Below, one piece after another: positions 10,320 through 22,202 of a stretch of 64,000 bases of DNA; within the stretch, counting starts at the first letter, position 1, and the number at the start of each line of letters is the position of its first letter. The position numbers and the translations under genes are program-made. The notes beneath the pieces were generated by a model. The model was not told the origin of the DNA. It did not search any database and worked only from the letters and a program-made list of their open reading frames with translations. Source of the stretch: Blepharisma stoltei (lineage: Eukaryota > Ciliophora > Heterotrichea > Heterotrichida > Blepharismidae); the NCBI GenBank assembly GCA_914767885.1, contig CAJZBQ010000030.1:558001-622000 (forward strand), read 5' to 3'.

Positions 10320-11309
10320 TTATAAGATAAAATATGTTTGCTCAAATGGATAATGTGTGAAATACAAATCATAGCTCCTAGCTGAATTTTTTAAAAATTC
10401 AAAATCAGTATCAAATTTATTTGAATTTTTTTTTGCTTCAGAAGCAAAAATCCTTACAAAGTAATGCCCTAATTGTATTGCTCTGATATCGTGATTGATT
10501 TCAGGGAAATAATACTCACTATTTATTATTTACTATGGCGGTTTTTCAGGATGTACCATCATGGCATAGAATGGGTACTTTTTACCTTCAGCAATTGCTA
10601 TATTAATTTTTCCAGCTCTATCCTTTGATATTGCGAGTGGGTCAAAAAAGTCTGTAAGTCTAGGATTATTCAAATATTTTTCATAGCTCACACCAAATGC
10701 ATGATTTTCAAATGCAATAGGCTCATAGCTCAAATCATAGAGCAAGGCTGGGTTAGCGCCTCGAAGAAACCTTGAAGTTGGTGCTTTCTCTGTAAAATAC
10801 ATAATAGAGCGATACATTTCAGAGTCAAATCTTTCCAAAACGTTTTCTCCTGCAGCTGCAACAAACATAGCTTCAAATCCTAAACAAGTCCCGAAAACTG
10901 GGTAATAAACTCCTTTATCATTCATTTCTATAGCTTTATTGACTACATATAAAGCTTTATTCGCGTACTCAGTGAACTGATATTTTCCTTTTTTACGCTT
11001 TACAAGATTAGCCCTTCCTCCAAGCAGCATAATAGCTATATAGCGAATACCATTCACCCTGCTCATGAGATAATCAATTTCTTCATAAGGGATATCATAT
11101 TTGATGACTATAGTTCTGAATCCGCCTGATTCTAGATGTTTTACATATGATGCCGCAATGTAAGATGTATAGTTTTTAGTTGTATTATACCCAAAATCAT
11201 CCCATTCCATAGTAAAAATTCCAACTATAGGGAAATCGCTTTCCACAGCTGATGCCTGAGTTAATATCAGCAGTTTCAAGATTAGAGGTAAAAATAAAAG
11301 ACTCAACAT
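10320..11309 (-). CDS. Gamma-glutamyl hydrolase (peptidase C26)
   Basis: ATG 11309 starts a signal peptide (MLSLLFLPLILKLLILTQASA). The family pattern follows: IVGIFTMEWDDFGYNTTKNY, the nucleophile motif FGTCLGFEAM with catalytic Cys, and MMVHPEKPPYEY with catalytic His. A 15-nt intron at 10519-10533 (GTAAATAATAAATAG) must be spliced to read HPEKPPYEYYFPEI and reach the C-terminal helix region and TAA 10320-10322. The product has 324 residues, the usual family length. Known role: cleavage of poly-gamma-glutamyl folates in lysosome/vacuole or outside the cell. A MITE-like palindrome lies directly upstream. Confidence 0.88.
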
Positions 11310-11334
11310 ATCCTTTTAAATATGAAAGTATCGG

Positions 11335-11480
11335 ATTTTCCCATGGATGGCGCTATTTTGGCCTTGATTTTCCTACTGGGAAATTTTTTTGGTTTGACAA
11401 AACCATATGGTACTGGCCAAACCAAAACATTTTCCAGTGGGAAAATCAAAGCCAAAACAGCGCCATTCACAGGAAATTGC
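11335..11480. mobile_element. Palindromic mini-element, TTTCCCATAGATGGCGC family
   Basis: A near-perfect hairpin of ~145 bp: TTTTCCCATGGATGGCGC at the left and its inverse at the right, with the arms meeting around CCATATGG. Related copies lie at 33861-34015 and 58659-58814; this copy has decayed ends. It separates the divergent hydrolase and mutase genes. Confidence 0.75.
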
Positions 11481-11550
11481 AATAATTGAATAATGAAATT
11501 GTAGTGTGTATAAATGATATTGCTTATTATCATCAGTGAATTTCTAAATA

Positions 11551-12318
11551 ATGTCTATTATATCGAAAACCTATCGTTTAGTCCTTGTCCGTCATGGAGA
11601 ATCAGTATGAAACCTTGAAAATCGATTCACAGGCTGGACTGATGTGCCTCTTACCCCAAAAGGAGTCGAAGAAGCTAAACAAGGTGGAAAAATTTTAAAA
11701 GAAAACAACTTCAAATTTGACCTTGTTCACACTTCTCTATTAAAGAGAGCAATCCAAACCATGAACTTTATTTTGAATGAAATAGACCAAGAGTATATCC
11801 CAATTAATAAAACCTGGAGACTGAATGAAAGACATTATGGAGGACTTCAAGGATTAAACAAAGCAGAAACAGCTGCTAAGCATGGTGAAGAAAAAGTCTT
11901 GATTTGGAGACGCTCGTATGATATCCCACCTCCAGAACTCCAAGTCGATGATGAAAGATTCCCTGGAAATGACCCCAGATATGCATTTCTGCCAAAAGAT
12001 GTTTTACCGAAGACTGAATCACTTAAAGAGTGCATCGCAAGAGTGCTCCCTTATTGGTATGATCATATTGGACCTGATATCATTAATGATAAGCAAGTAC
12101 TTGTAGTAGCTCATGGGAACTCTTTGAGAAGCTTAGTAAAGCATCTTGACCAGATTAGTGATACTGAAATAGTAAAACTGAATATTCCAACAGGTGTTCC
12201 ACTTGTGTATGAGCTGAATGAGAACTTGAAGCCAATGAGACATTATTATCTTGCAGATGAAAATGAACTGAAGAAAAAAATTGAAGCTGTTAGTAATCAA
12301 GGGAAAAAAGCGAAATAA
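11551..12318 (+). CDS. Phosphoglycerate mutase, 2,3-BPG-dependent type
   Basis: 255 residues from ATG 11551 to TAA, the normal length for cofactor-dependent phosphoglycerate mutase. Seen: LVRHGESVWN with the phosphorylated His, FTGWTDVPLTPKG, TSLLKRAIQT, LNERHYGGLQGLNK with the acid/base Glu, and VAHGNSLRSL with the second His. The Trp in GESVWN is TGA (11608-11610), an invariant tryptophan, which is the clearest proof in the window that TGA means Trp. Known role: interconversion of 3- and 2-phosphoglycerate in glycolysis and gluconeogenesis, in the cytosol. No insertions or introns. Confidence 0.95.
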
Positions 12319-12369
12319 ATAAATTATTTAAAGGTTGATTATATATGTGTATGGTAACAACTTTCTAAA

Positions 12370-13805
12370 TTAAACCTTTTCAAAATAGTTGTTTATGCAG
12401 ACTGAAATGCTTCCTGGTTCATGAGTCTGGTGTGGTTCAGGGGTCACAGCTAGACTCGTTTCATTCTCTTTTCGTCTTGAATATATTTTCGAGCTCCAAT
12501 AAAGAAATGTGTGCAGTGTTGCTGCAAAAGGAAACATTAGTAAGCACCCTAATGCAGCTTTCGTCCCATCTTCTCCACAAACACTTGAAGATGCATTTAT
12601 AGAGTCCCAGTCCATTTCTTCACAATTCTCAGAAAAAAATAATACATTTAGCCCAGACCATACCCAGAATCCTGCTAACTCCCCCTCCGTGAGGAAAATC
12701 CCTATTTTTTGCCCAAAAACCTACCCTCGTGAGTGAAAAAAAATTTTTTTAATAGAAATTTTTTATGAAAAAATAAATTTGATATATAAGTGATAATTAG
12801 TATAATGAAATCTCTAACTAATTCTGTTTAATTTTTATAAGTTAAATTAATATTTGCTTTCCAATTTTTTGCAATTAGGATTTTTTTTTAAAATTTCGAA
12901 AAAATTTTTTTTTCTGTAAAATTTATATATAAATTTTTTTAAAAAAAATTAAACCCCTCTCCGTGAGTGAACAAATTTTTTTGTTTGCTCACATAGGGGG
13001 GAGTAAGTGCAAAATAAAAGCCATTCAAAACGAGAACACTGAGAATCCCACACATCTGATATTACGAAAAATATCAAGAATAAGGATAGCCAAAGAAATT
13101 GTTACAAATAGGATTGACCCACATTCAAGTATGCCATATGTAACCCCACTAATTCATAAATTCTTAAATACTAAGCATTCATCCTGAGAAAGACTGTTTG
13201 AGGTTGTGTTTCGTTCACATTTGTCCAATATATCAAAATAACTATCAGTTTTTGCATATTTGGCAGAGTCTGAATTTGGGTAGAAAAGTCCACCATGTCA
13301 ATTATTGGAGTTTTTTGACTGGTAAAACCAGTTACTCCCCCCCCCTCCGTGAGTGAACAAAAAAATTTTGTTCACTCACGGAGGGGGGTTAATTTTTTTT
13401 TTTTTAAAAAATTTATATATAAATTTTATAAAAAATATTTTTTTTCAAAATTTAAAAAAATCCTAATTCGCAAAAAAATTGGAAAGCAAATATTAATTTA
13501 ATTTATAAAATTTATGTTTTAAAAAGTAATTCGTTTAAAATTAAATAGAATTAGTTCTAGATTTTATTATACTAATTATTATTTATATATCAAAAATTTT
13601 TCTATTAAAAAAATTTTTGTTCACTCACGGAGGGTGGGTTTTTGGGCAAAAAATAGCGATTTTTCTAATGGTTTTGTTCACTCACGGAGGGGGGGGAGTT
13701 AGCAGAAAACAAGGATATAATTTCAATTGACTTTATAGATAAAAGAAAGATGATGATTATAACTCTCCAATATCTTGTTGCCATAAGGCATGATCTTGAA
13801 GTCAT
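12370..13805 (-). CDS. Four-transmembrane protein, claudin/PMP22-like layout
   Basis: Assembled from ATG 13805 by removing two MITEs (13332-13698 and 12676-13003); both junctions restore the frame. The protein has a first TM helix (WRVIIIIFLLSIKSIEIISLF), a long Cys-containing outer loop, then TM helices around YGILECGSILFVTISLAILIL, FSFWMAFILHLAGFWVWSGL and ALGCLLMFPFAATLHTFLYW. A short polar tail with SRRKENE ends at TAA. TM1, large loop, TM2-4 and cytosolic tail match the general shape of tetraspan proteins, but no signature motif allows a family name. Two Trp codons are TGA. Confidence 0.75.
12676..13003 (-). mobile_element. MITE-type IES, CCGTGAGTGAACA family
   Basis: 328 bp, TAA at both ends (12676-12678, 13004-13006), CTCCCCCTCCGTGAG...GGGGGGAG. 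The hairpin end is on the right, so it lies inverted relative to the copy at 13332. Removal restores F-I-L-H-L-A-G-F-W in the host gene. Confidence 0.9.
13332..13698 (+). mobile_element. MITE-type IES, CCGTGAGTGAACA family
   Basis: 367 bp, TTA at both ends (13332-13334, 13699-13701). The left end is a hairpin and the right end carries the end word twice. Removal restores L-F-S-A-N-W-F-Y in the host gene. Confidence 0.9.
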
Positions 13806-13991
13806 TTTTAATTTTTTTTTGTCAATTCCTAATATAATTTTTAAATTAAGCTTTATATAGTTGTTTCAGTTTAAGCAGTGAATTATTAAAATTGAGATAC
13901 TTTGTTAAATTGAAGGTTTTATTGAACATTTTTAAATTAATCACTATTTTGTCATATTTTTAGAATGCATATATAAATGTTATAATTAATC

Positions 13992-16900
13992 TTAACTATC
14001 TCTTAAACTTTTCTTGATAGAATTTCTCAGCCATTTCAACGGCATATTATCTATTATTCCTGCATCTGCATCAAATATTTCACTTTTAAGCCCGTTTGCT
14101 TGCTTTAGTCCTCTTTGCAATGACGTTAATGCTAATCCAATTTTCGCCAGACTTTCCTTCGCAAATTTCGCACTCTTCTGTTTTTCAACCAGCTTATTTA
14201 CCTCGCTTTTCAAATTTTTCGGAAATTCTTTGATCATCAGTTTCAGTGACTTCATTTCATTCCTAATATTTTTGCATTTAGTGTGGATCCCTTTAACTGA
14301 TTTTTTTATCACATTCATTTTTCCACTCCATTTTGAACTGTCTTCTTGCACTTCAGACTCCTTAATTGCACATTGATGAACGTAATAAGGGACATTCATT
14401 TCTCTATTCCAAATCATGATGCTTTCTACTTCCATGATTAACGCTGCGAACTCTTTTTGGTCATTTGCTTCTGAGTTTTCGCTAACTTTGTCATAAGTGT
14501 CGCCCATTATTGAAATAATGATGTTAAGCATGATTAAGGTAGTGAAAAAAGAAGCAAATAAATCTAAAAATGTAGAAAATCCTGACCATTCTGTATCAAT
14601 ATTGAACTCTCCATAGTTAAGAGTATAAGCCCTTAATAATGCGTCCTTTATAAACTCATTTAATTTAAGCACATAAAATACAATTCCAAATATAACAGTA
14701 CAAGATAGCAGGACAATCAAAAATGGGCCAATATCCATATAAATCTGAATCAGCAGTCTTATAAATCTGCGAGTAGGCTTGTAAGCTCGAAGATATCCAG
14801 CCCCTCTAATAAAAGATGTCATTAATGCAAATGGGAAAATATAAACTTTAGCATGCCATGTTTCATGTCCAACCCTAAAAAATAAATAAAGGTACAAAAT
14901 GATGATTTTCGACAAGCCAACCAAATTTCATGGATCACCTATATAATATCTTCCAACATACTTAATAAGCAAAATTTCTTTGATTGCATAAACACAATTA
15001 AAAGCAAGGAGAGCGTATGTAAAATTGGCCCCAGAGTCATCAGATATGCCATGTGCTATCATTGTTGCGAAAAAGCCTATAAAAAGTATCCCTTCAATGA
15101 TAATAAATGCTTTCGTTTTTCTCCATTTAAACTGTAGTAAAGATTTTATGAGCTCTGTTTTGAAGATTTCGTGGTTTTTACACATGACAATAGATTGTAA
15201 GAACAGGACACTTGACAATGCCCCTGGAATCGTAGGCAGCCTTATTAAAGACCTTGAGAACGAAAGCTGCTGCTGTCTCCATTCCTGATCATTTTTAGCC
15301 TTTTCGTGTACAAACTTGCTATGGTCTATAAATTCTGAATAGCTTCATCTCACCTCAGGATTTGACCCAACCATCACTCCAAATTCAGGCAATATTTTAT
15401 CAGTGCAAGGAGTAAAGGCACTTTCATATAAAAAATGAAGATTCATTAAATTGGCATTATTGAAATTTTTTAACAGCGGCTCTACATATCTGAAGATTTT
15501 CGGATTGTTTGGGGCTATATATTTTGGAAAGGAGCGCAATATGAGCTCTGTGCATTGTTTGCTTTGGAATAGCGAGATTTTTAAAGGGTCTTCTGCTACA
15601 ATGCTTTTTATGAATTTTGCTCCAGATTTTAATGCTTGGCCAAGCATATTTGCGTTTTTTAAAAATGCAAGAAAATGAAGGATGCTAAACCGGTCTGGGA
15701 AAATTACGTAATCTGTGAACAAAGGGTCATATATATCAGTTTCTTTTAGCACAACTTTGCGAAGATAGCTCAAGAATAGGCCAGAATATTTCTCAGGTAA
15801 AATGCTTAAGGAGGAATTAACTGATAATGGGTTTGGCATTCTTATTAAAACTCCGCCACTGGATCCAACTAATATCTCTTTACAATCATCAATAAACGTT
15901 AAAGATGTAATTTTGAAGCCTTAGTCTTAGTTAAATTTTATAGAGTAGCTCCCGGCCAGGACCGAAGGTCCTTTTCTTCCGCCTTTTGGGCGCCTCGCTT
16001 GCTTTCCTTGCCCTGCTCCCAGTGTGCACCTAAGTGCCACAGGCTACCACTCAGCTCCTTCTGTCATGGGGTTTGGTCATGCTATCCCGGAAGTAGGCGG
16101 ACTGAGTCACCGTGCTTCACGTCGCCAGACTAGGGTTAGAGCTAAGGATTAACTCCTTAGCTCTTGTCGGCTCCTGCCATGCCCTCCAAATTGGCACTAG
16201 CGATCCCTAGAGGAAAAACCCTTTTTTGCCCCGTATCCTATCGGGACAACCCTAGGATCGTTGTTGCTGGACTGGGAGGGAAACCTAGCCGGGCACAAAC
16301 TACCAGTACCCATTCCAGACCTTTCCTGGGCGGATTGGCTTCAGGCCGCAGCAAGGTCCCCAATCTCGCCTCAGTTCCGGGAGAGGACGGGTCGGTGTCG
16401 TCGCCATTTTATTTGTGTGTAATTTTTGAAGCCAGCCGAGATTTTTCCTAATAGCAGCTGATCTTTGATTGACCACACTCCTATATATTTGTCAAGACTT
16501 CCAGTGATTAAAAATTCATTTTGATAAACAAGCATGCTGTGCTGTGTTAATTATTTATAAAGAAGCTCCCTGCGGGCCACTGATAGTCTCCGTGGCCGCT
16601 CCTTCGCTTGCTTGCCAACCTAGGCACAGCCTTCCACTGTGTTTCTACTCACTGACAAGGGCTTGCACTCGGGTTATCATACCCTGTATCGATGGGGCTA
16701 TCTGACAGAAAATTCGAAAAGTCCAATTTTCTGGTTGCCTGACGACTAAGATGGAGACTTAGAGCCCAAGACGCAACGCATGGTATCATGCTATGAAACA
16801 TTCCGCTTGACCAAGAAACTAACTTTTGGCCTGCTGGGATGTCCCATTTCTGCATCAAGCTTCCTCTTCTCATGGGTGAGCATCTTGCTTTAAATGGCAC

Positions 16901-18752
16901 TGCGCTTCACCACTCTGCAAAAAACCGAGGTTTATGCATTCCTGAACGCCATCCTCTCTTCAGGAGCTCCAGACCCAACTTCAGGTGCTAAGAGGGAAGG
17001 TTGTCGCTGCCCCATTTTTAAATATATATGATAAAAAAGTATGCAAGTAATATCATCTTTGTGGGACTCCAAAGGCGGGCTATGCCTTTTAGCCCTTAGA
17101 TCCCACAATAACAATGAATTATCAGCTCCTCCACTTACAGCAAAGAACTCGTTTTCAGTAAAAGATAAGCATAAAACCCTATCATTATGCGTCTTTTTAA
17201 TTGCAGTTAGCTCATTTCCTGTAATAATATTCCACACCTTTATTTCTAAATCTTGGCTTGCCGAAATCAATATCGATTTATCATGTGTAAGACAAAGACA
17301 AGTAATTCCTAATGAATGACCTATCATTGCTCCCCGTTTTTTTGCTGTAGTGCTATCCCAAACGCATATGATTCCTTCATTTCCTCCAGTTACAAAAGAA
17401 TCATGTGCCTCAACAAAGCAATTAATTGCTGAACTGTGAGCATTGAGAACGAAACCAGATTTGAACTCTTTTCCAACTAATTTTAGAGTCCTGAGTATAC
17501 CGTTTTCAGATCCTATGCAAGGCTGATTTATATGCTTCAAAAAAATGGCTGCTGTGATTTCAGTCTCATCTGAATTAAATTCAGCCTCAAGCTCCATAGT
17601 TTGAATTCTCCACATTTTTATTTCTTTATTGGTGAATGTATAAAAAAACTCGGATTTTGCGTCTTCAAAAATAGCTATAATGCTTGACTCATGTGCTAAT
17701 CTTTTGTTTTCTGCTAGAAATGATCTCCTGAGTGGCCAGATTTTAATACCATCAGATTTAGAGCTAGAAACAAGCATATCGTCATCAGAAGATATACAAA
17801 TTTTATTGATATTGAATTCTTGGTCAGTTATAGGAATAGGCTGAGGTGCCATCATTTCTATATTTCATACAAATATTGCTCCTTCTGAGCTTGCAGATGC
17901 CAGAAAAGTATTATCACTAGTTAAAGCAAGATCAATAATAGGCCCATCATGTCCAGCAAGCGATAATGCTATAGCTTTTTCTCTTACGCTCCACACAAAA
18001 ATATTCCTATCATCTCCTCCTGAAATTATATTTTTCGAGTCATTTGTAAAAATGACTGCATTAATTCCTAGTTCATGCCCTTCCATTGTCCAGCCGCGAG
18101 CTAAGGCCATGGTGCCCCAAACATGTACAAGTCTATCAGAACCTCCTGCAGCGATTCACTTATCATTTTTGCTTATATCAACTGCCTTTACTGTCCCTTC
18201 CTCAACAATCACTGTTTTATCAATTTTAAAAGTCTTTGCATCCCAATAATGCACATTTGTATCTTCCCCTACAGACAAAAAAAACCTATCATCATGGTTT
18301 ATAACTATATCATTTATCGAGCCTTGATGGCCGGATACTTCTTTGCTTGATATTGAAGGATTATCAAGCTCGAAAATTCTGACAGTTCCTAAAGAAGTCC
18401 CAACTATTACAGTTTCGCAGTCACTTGTAACGCAAATTGTAGTGATTATTATAGATTCAAGATTGAGGCTATCGTCTTGCGAGTGCTCATTTGGAGCCTC
18501 ATCGGCTTTTGTATTCATTGCATATTCCTCATCTTTTTCTAGCTCAATAATTTGCACTCGACCTTGGTCTATTCCAGCAAGAATATGAGCATCATCTGAG
18601 GTTAAACAAAGAGAAGTTATTTGGGTGTTGAAGTGAAAATCTCGAGGCTCAATAAAGGAGTTAGATTTAAGGTCGCTAATAAATGCTCTTAGTGGGACAT
18701 GAAAAGTTTCCAAAAATCGCATACTTGTGTGGTGTGCTGCAGTAAAACTCAT
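13992..18752 (-). CDS. WD40-repeat / TRP-like ion channel fusion
   Basis: With TGA as Trp and two SINE-like elements removed (15921-16433, 16548-17024), the frame runs 1256 codons from ATG 18752. Residues 1 to ~740 form WD40 repeats (GDDRNIFVWSVREKAIAL, SASQDLEIKVWNI, GGADNSLLLWDL, GSLDKYIGVWSI). A linker follows, then six hydrophobic segments of an ion-transport domain, with a pore/S6 region NYGEFNIDTEWSGF...FFTTLIMLNIIISIMGDTYD typical of TRP channels. A basic coiled-coil tail ends the protein. I chose the ATG at MSFTAAHH because a divergent gene starts 34 bp upstream. A beta-propeller welded to a cation channel suggests a scaffolded channel in the cortex or cilia (inference). Confidence 0.8.
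15921..16433 (-). mobile_element. SINE-like retroposon, subfamily B, in the WD40 region
   Basis: About 500 bp, oriented right to left, with 5' end AAATAAAATGGCGACGACA and tail (CTAAGACTAAGG). It is closely related to the inverted copy at 39414-39933. The flanking repeat is TAATTTTGAAGCC on the left and the same with one extra T on the right (16420-16433). Keeping the left copy restores K-I-S-A-G-F-K-I-T; keeping the right copy would shift the frame. Confidence 0.8.
16548..17024 (-). mobile_element. SINE-like retroposon, subfamily C, in the WD40 region
   Basis: About 480 bp, 5' end at the right (TTTAAAAATGGGGCAGCGACA), 3' end GGGAGCTTCTTTATAAA as in subfamily B. No clear target duplication. 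Joining at TA gives C-I-L-F-Y-H-I-T-Q-H-S-M-L in frame; boundaries are uncertain by several bases. Confidence 0.65.
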
Positions 18753-18786
18753 ATTTATTGGATTTATTTCATAATTAGAAAGATAA
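18753..18786. promoter_or_regulatory. 34-bp divergent intergenic region
   Basis: Separates the start codon of the WD40-channel gene (-) from that of the small membrane protein (+). AT-rich; no motif assigned. Confidence 0.4.
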
Positions 18787-18993
18787 ATGGGAATTTTTGA
18801 GACTTTGAGGAAGAGAGTGTGGCAAGTGAGGATGATGAGATGGACAGGATATTGCCTTTTAGCGCACACAGGATATATATGGTTCACTGATCTTGCTTTG
18901 ATTAAAGCTTTTGAGCAAGAAGTATTAGAGGAGCACGCAGAACTGGAGAAAAAAGTTGAAAAAGAATACAATAGGATAATAAGTGAGAAATAA
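18787..18993 (+). CDS. Small single-pass membrane protein, 68 aa
   Basis: A 68-residue frame: a basic start (MGIFETLRKRVWQVRMMRW), one hydrophobic segment (TGYCLLAHTGYIWFTDLALI), then a charged helix (EQEVLEEHAELEKKVEKEY). The layout resembles small mitochondrial inner-membrane or respiratory-complex accessory subunits, but no family is recognised. It diverges from the WD40-channel gene at 34 bp. The regular amphipathic structure argues against a chance frame. Confidence 0.6.
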   Translation: MGIFETLRKRVWQVRMMRWTGYCLLAHTGYIWFTDLALIKAFEQEVLEEHAELEKKVEKEYNRIISEK

Positions 18994-19198
18994 TTTAATC
19001 TTTTGATAATGGGTTTTTTCTTTTAAAATTTAAGCTTTGATTGAGATTCAATTTAGACATTTTGCTAGGTTTATATAAAATTCACATAAATAGAAAGTAA
19101 ATTCTAAGCAAATGATATGAAGAAAAGGGAAACCTCAATAAGCTAGATATTATAAGTCTTCTTTCACAACTTTTAACTCTAGTTGCAATAAAGTTAAT

Positions 19199-20929
19199 AT
19201 GGCAGAACCTATGAGAAAACGAATTGCAGCAATTGCTGTCTTCCTTTTGTTTATATACGTTACTGATGAGCTTTTTAGTCCTCACAACAAAAGATTGAGG
19301 CACCCCACCACCAAACAAAACTCAGAAACACTTGAAACGTATAATGTTACAATTGAAGCACAAGAATATGAATCTGAAGCGTTAAAAAGGGATTATTTAG
19401 GGACATGACAGTCATTTTCAAATGGCAAAGCACTTGACTTATTTGATTCTGCAAAAGGGAGAGCGCTCTATAAACATTTTAAAGATAATTCAAACCATAC
19501 CATAAATCGATTCATTATGTGTGATGGAATGTGAGAAAGCGATGACAAATATATGCTGATTACCAAGGGAGCGCAATTTAATGAGAGTACACAAACAATT
19601 GTGAGCAATAATGGTATAATTATAATTCCTAGCAACTATAAAAATATTACTATATGTGAAGGAGCCAGCAAAATTGTATCAGAAAAAGACAAAAAAGAGA
19701 AATACAAGATGCAGATTTCGATGAAAAGCAATAATTGTACTTTAGACTTAAATTTTAAGCTAGAAGAACATACAAAGAATGAACAATTGTCTGAGGCTTT
19801 ACCGTATATTATTTTAGTATCAACAACAACGATAATGCTTATTGTAGTTTTTGCTAAGCATACTAAGGACTGTTTTGCAGAGAGTCATGCTAAGAAAACA
19901 TCAATAGTCACTCTGGGTATGCAAGCAGCAATGGATTTCTTTATGTGTATTTGAAATATAAGGCTGACTTTTGATCACCCAAAATGTTTTGACTATTTTA
20001 CCATAGCATCAATTTTGTCCTTTTCTCTATTTGTTATAATTCAAGGAAGACTGCTGCAATTTGTGTGGAGGGCTCAACATACAGAACTACTAGACATAAG
20101 CACAGAGACTTTTAGAAGAAATTATGCCATTTTTCAGTCCCGATTTCTTTTACTGGTCACAATTAAAACGGAGGTTCCGATATAGGAGGCAGTTGGGAAA
20201 AAGAGTGCTCATTGAAGCTGGAGGTGAGTAGAAATTTTAACGGTCCTAAAACTGCCAATCCGTTGCTCAGAGCGGAAGTCTTATCTACGTAGAAGACTTA
20301 AGAAAACAGAGAGTTACTTATGAATTATCTTAATAACTAGCTATCTTTTACTGGTTATGGTATCTGTCATTTTGTCAACAATTTTTGAGTCTATGTTTTA
20401 CGTCACAATTTTTATTTTCCACAGCTTTTTTATCCCTCAAATAATTCACAACGCAAGATATGGGTACAAAAACTCATTCAGGAAGTCTATGCTATACATA
20501 ATCTTCATTTGTAGAACTTCTATTGTACTTTATGTGTTTGGCTGTCCAAAAAATTATTTTGTATATGAGCCGAAGCCATTATATTGCATTTCACTTGTCA
20601 CCCACCTTACGATCCAATTTTTGATTTTATTGAAACAAAGTTCATCAGGGACAAGATTTTTTATACCGAAAGCACTGAGACCAGCTGCATATAGCTACTA
20701 TAAAACCCCTGAAGAAGAAAGAATCATTGAAGCCAATACAGACTGTATCATTTGTATGACACCTTTGAATTTGCAAGGCAAAGAAATGCATGACGTGGTC
20801 GATTTTACGAAAACTATGCATACACCTTGTAACCATATGTTTCATCAAGATTGTTTGACGAACTGGATGACGATAAAGATGGAATGCCCTACATGTAGAG
20901 GAACGTTACCTCCATTAGATGAATGGTAA
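19199..20929 (+). CDS. Multi-pass membrane RING-H2 E3 ubiquitin ligase, TUL1/FLY-like
   Basis: ATG 19199 gives a membrane anchor (AAIAVFLLFIYV), a lumenal region with several N-x-T/S sites, then about seven hydrophobic helices. The helices include the family pattern FFIPQIIHNARYGY and LYVFGCPKNYF of TUL1/DSC and plant FLY ligases. The C-terminus is a RING-H2: CIICMTPL...CNHMFHQDCLTNW...CPTC. A 198-bp SINE-like insertion (20158-20355) must be removed, giving SRFLLLVMVSVIL in frame. Two Trp codons are TGA. Known family role: ubiquitination of membrane proteins in Golgi/endosome. Length is about 510 residues after removal. Confidence 0.85.
20158..20355 (+). mobile_element. Short SINE-like insertion in the RING ligase gene
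   Basis: A 186-bp body flanked by the 12-bp direct repeat TCTTTTACTGGT (20146-20157, 20344-20355), which contains TA. The 5' end CACAATTAAAACGGAGG resembles the CACAAATAAAATGGCG start of the longer copies, so it is probably an internally deleted relative. It carries in-frame stops; removal restores the ligase. Confidence 0.75.
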
Positions 20930-21098
20930 TCAATATTTTAATACTTATTCTCATTTAGTACTATAAGATAATGTATAGCAAAAAATAAAGCTGACTTAAG
21001 ATAATTAAATTTATAAGGATTTTGTCAGCAATTTTTCATGTGAATTATTTTCATTAAACTTTTAAAGATTTATTCAACAGATATAATAAAAGAAAAGC

Positions 21099-22161
21099 AT
21101 GGATTTGCTCACAGAATTATTTAAAGATAGAATTATTGGCCCGTTCTTAAAGAAATTTCCGGAAAATGCTCAAATTGATATGGTGAAAAAAGTTCTTATA
21201 TTTGGAATACATTCATTTGACGTAATTTCAGCAGTTGGACTAACTGGGTGTATAGACACATTCAACGAAAATAAACAGAAGTCCATCGAAAGGACAAATT
21301 CAAGCAAATACGAGTATAAAGGCTCGAAGCAAACCTCAGTAATAATAGATGATACAGCCGCGGAGCCGAAAAACCCTGACTCCCCCCTTGGTGAGCAAAC
21401 AAAACAATTGGAAAGGTCTCTATTTTTATAGTAAAAAACCCTCCTCCTTGAGCAAACAAAACGTTAATATAAAAAACTTTATGAAATATTTCTATCTAAT
21501 TCTGTTTAATTTTAAACAGCTTGCGTTTTTTAAAACATAAATTTTATTATTTATGAACCGTGATTTTTTTAAATTTCGAAAAACAAAATTTATTATAATT
21601 TTGTATATAAATTTATTTAAAAAATTAACTATAATTATTATTCGATCATGGAAAAAGGGAAGTAAGAAAACCGTTCAAAAAAATGCGAAATCGGCATCAA
21701 CTCCAAAAGGGCAAAAAACCCCGCAATCTCAAACTACAACGGGAGCTGGAAAAAAGCAAACCTTTGAGCTAAGTGATTCGCAAAGAATTAGCTCACGAAT
21801 AACCAAAAAAAAGCGAGAAAACTCCGAGCCTAAAGTTCCAGCTTCCTTCATAAAGTCCCAGCCTTCTTCAAAAAGAACACCTTCAGCGAGAGAAAAAATG
21901 GTTTCAAAGATTTCGAATATTTCATTGATACTGGATGATATTACTGATTTCCCTTACAAACCTTTTATTAATACCCCAGCAAACTGCTATTCAGCCTCAA
22001 ATGCAAAGCGTAACGATTCATCCTCGCAACTTTCTAAAGATTACCGTCAACCAGTACAAAACGAAAATCCACACAAATTAAAACAAATTGTCTTACCATC
22101 CCCCAAAATTTCTAAAAGCGCCCTTGTATACACAACAGATTCTAGTGAAGAAAATGCATAA
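21099..22161 (+). CDS. Hypothetical basic, low-complexity protein
   Basis: From ATG 21099 the first ~90 residues are a folded-looking helical region (MDLLTELFKDRIIGPFLKKF, LIFGIHSFDVISAVGLTG). After the MITE (21377-21662) the protein is basic and Ser/Thr/Pro/Lys-rich to TAA 22159-22161 (SASTPKGQKTPQSQTTTGAG). Removal at the first T of TGA/TAA joins ...EPKNP to KKTVQKN in frame. No domain recognised. It is followed after 41 bp by a coiled-coil gene on the same strand; whether they are functionally linked is unknown. Confidence 0.65.
21377..21662 (-). mobile_element. MITE-type IES with CTTGGTGAGCAAACA end word
   Basis: 286 bp. The left end is CTCCCCCCTTGGTGAGCAAA, the right end is decayed (AAAGGGAAG). 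Flanks are TGA on the left and TAA on the right. The inner part still resembles other MITEs (TCTAATTCTGTTTAATTTT). Confidence 0.75.
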
Positions 22162-22202
22162 TCTATATATTATAACAGTTTTAAAATAAAAATATTTTCT
22201 TA

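Noticed and set aside
13332..13701. CRISPR-like repeats
   Set aside because: The repeated words are ends of dispersed MITEs, not regularly spaced direct repeats with spacers.
20238..20249. TAACGGTCCTAA, as in bacterial and organellar large-subunit rRNA
   Set aside because: Only 12 bases match and the neighbours differ; chance inside the short retroposon.
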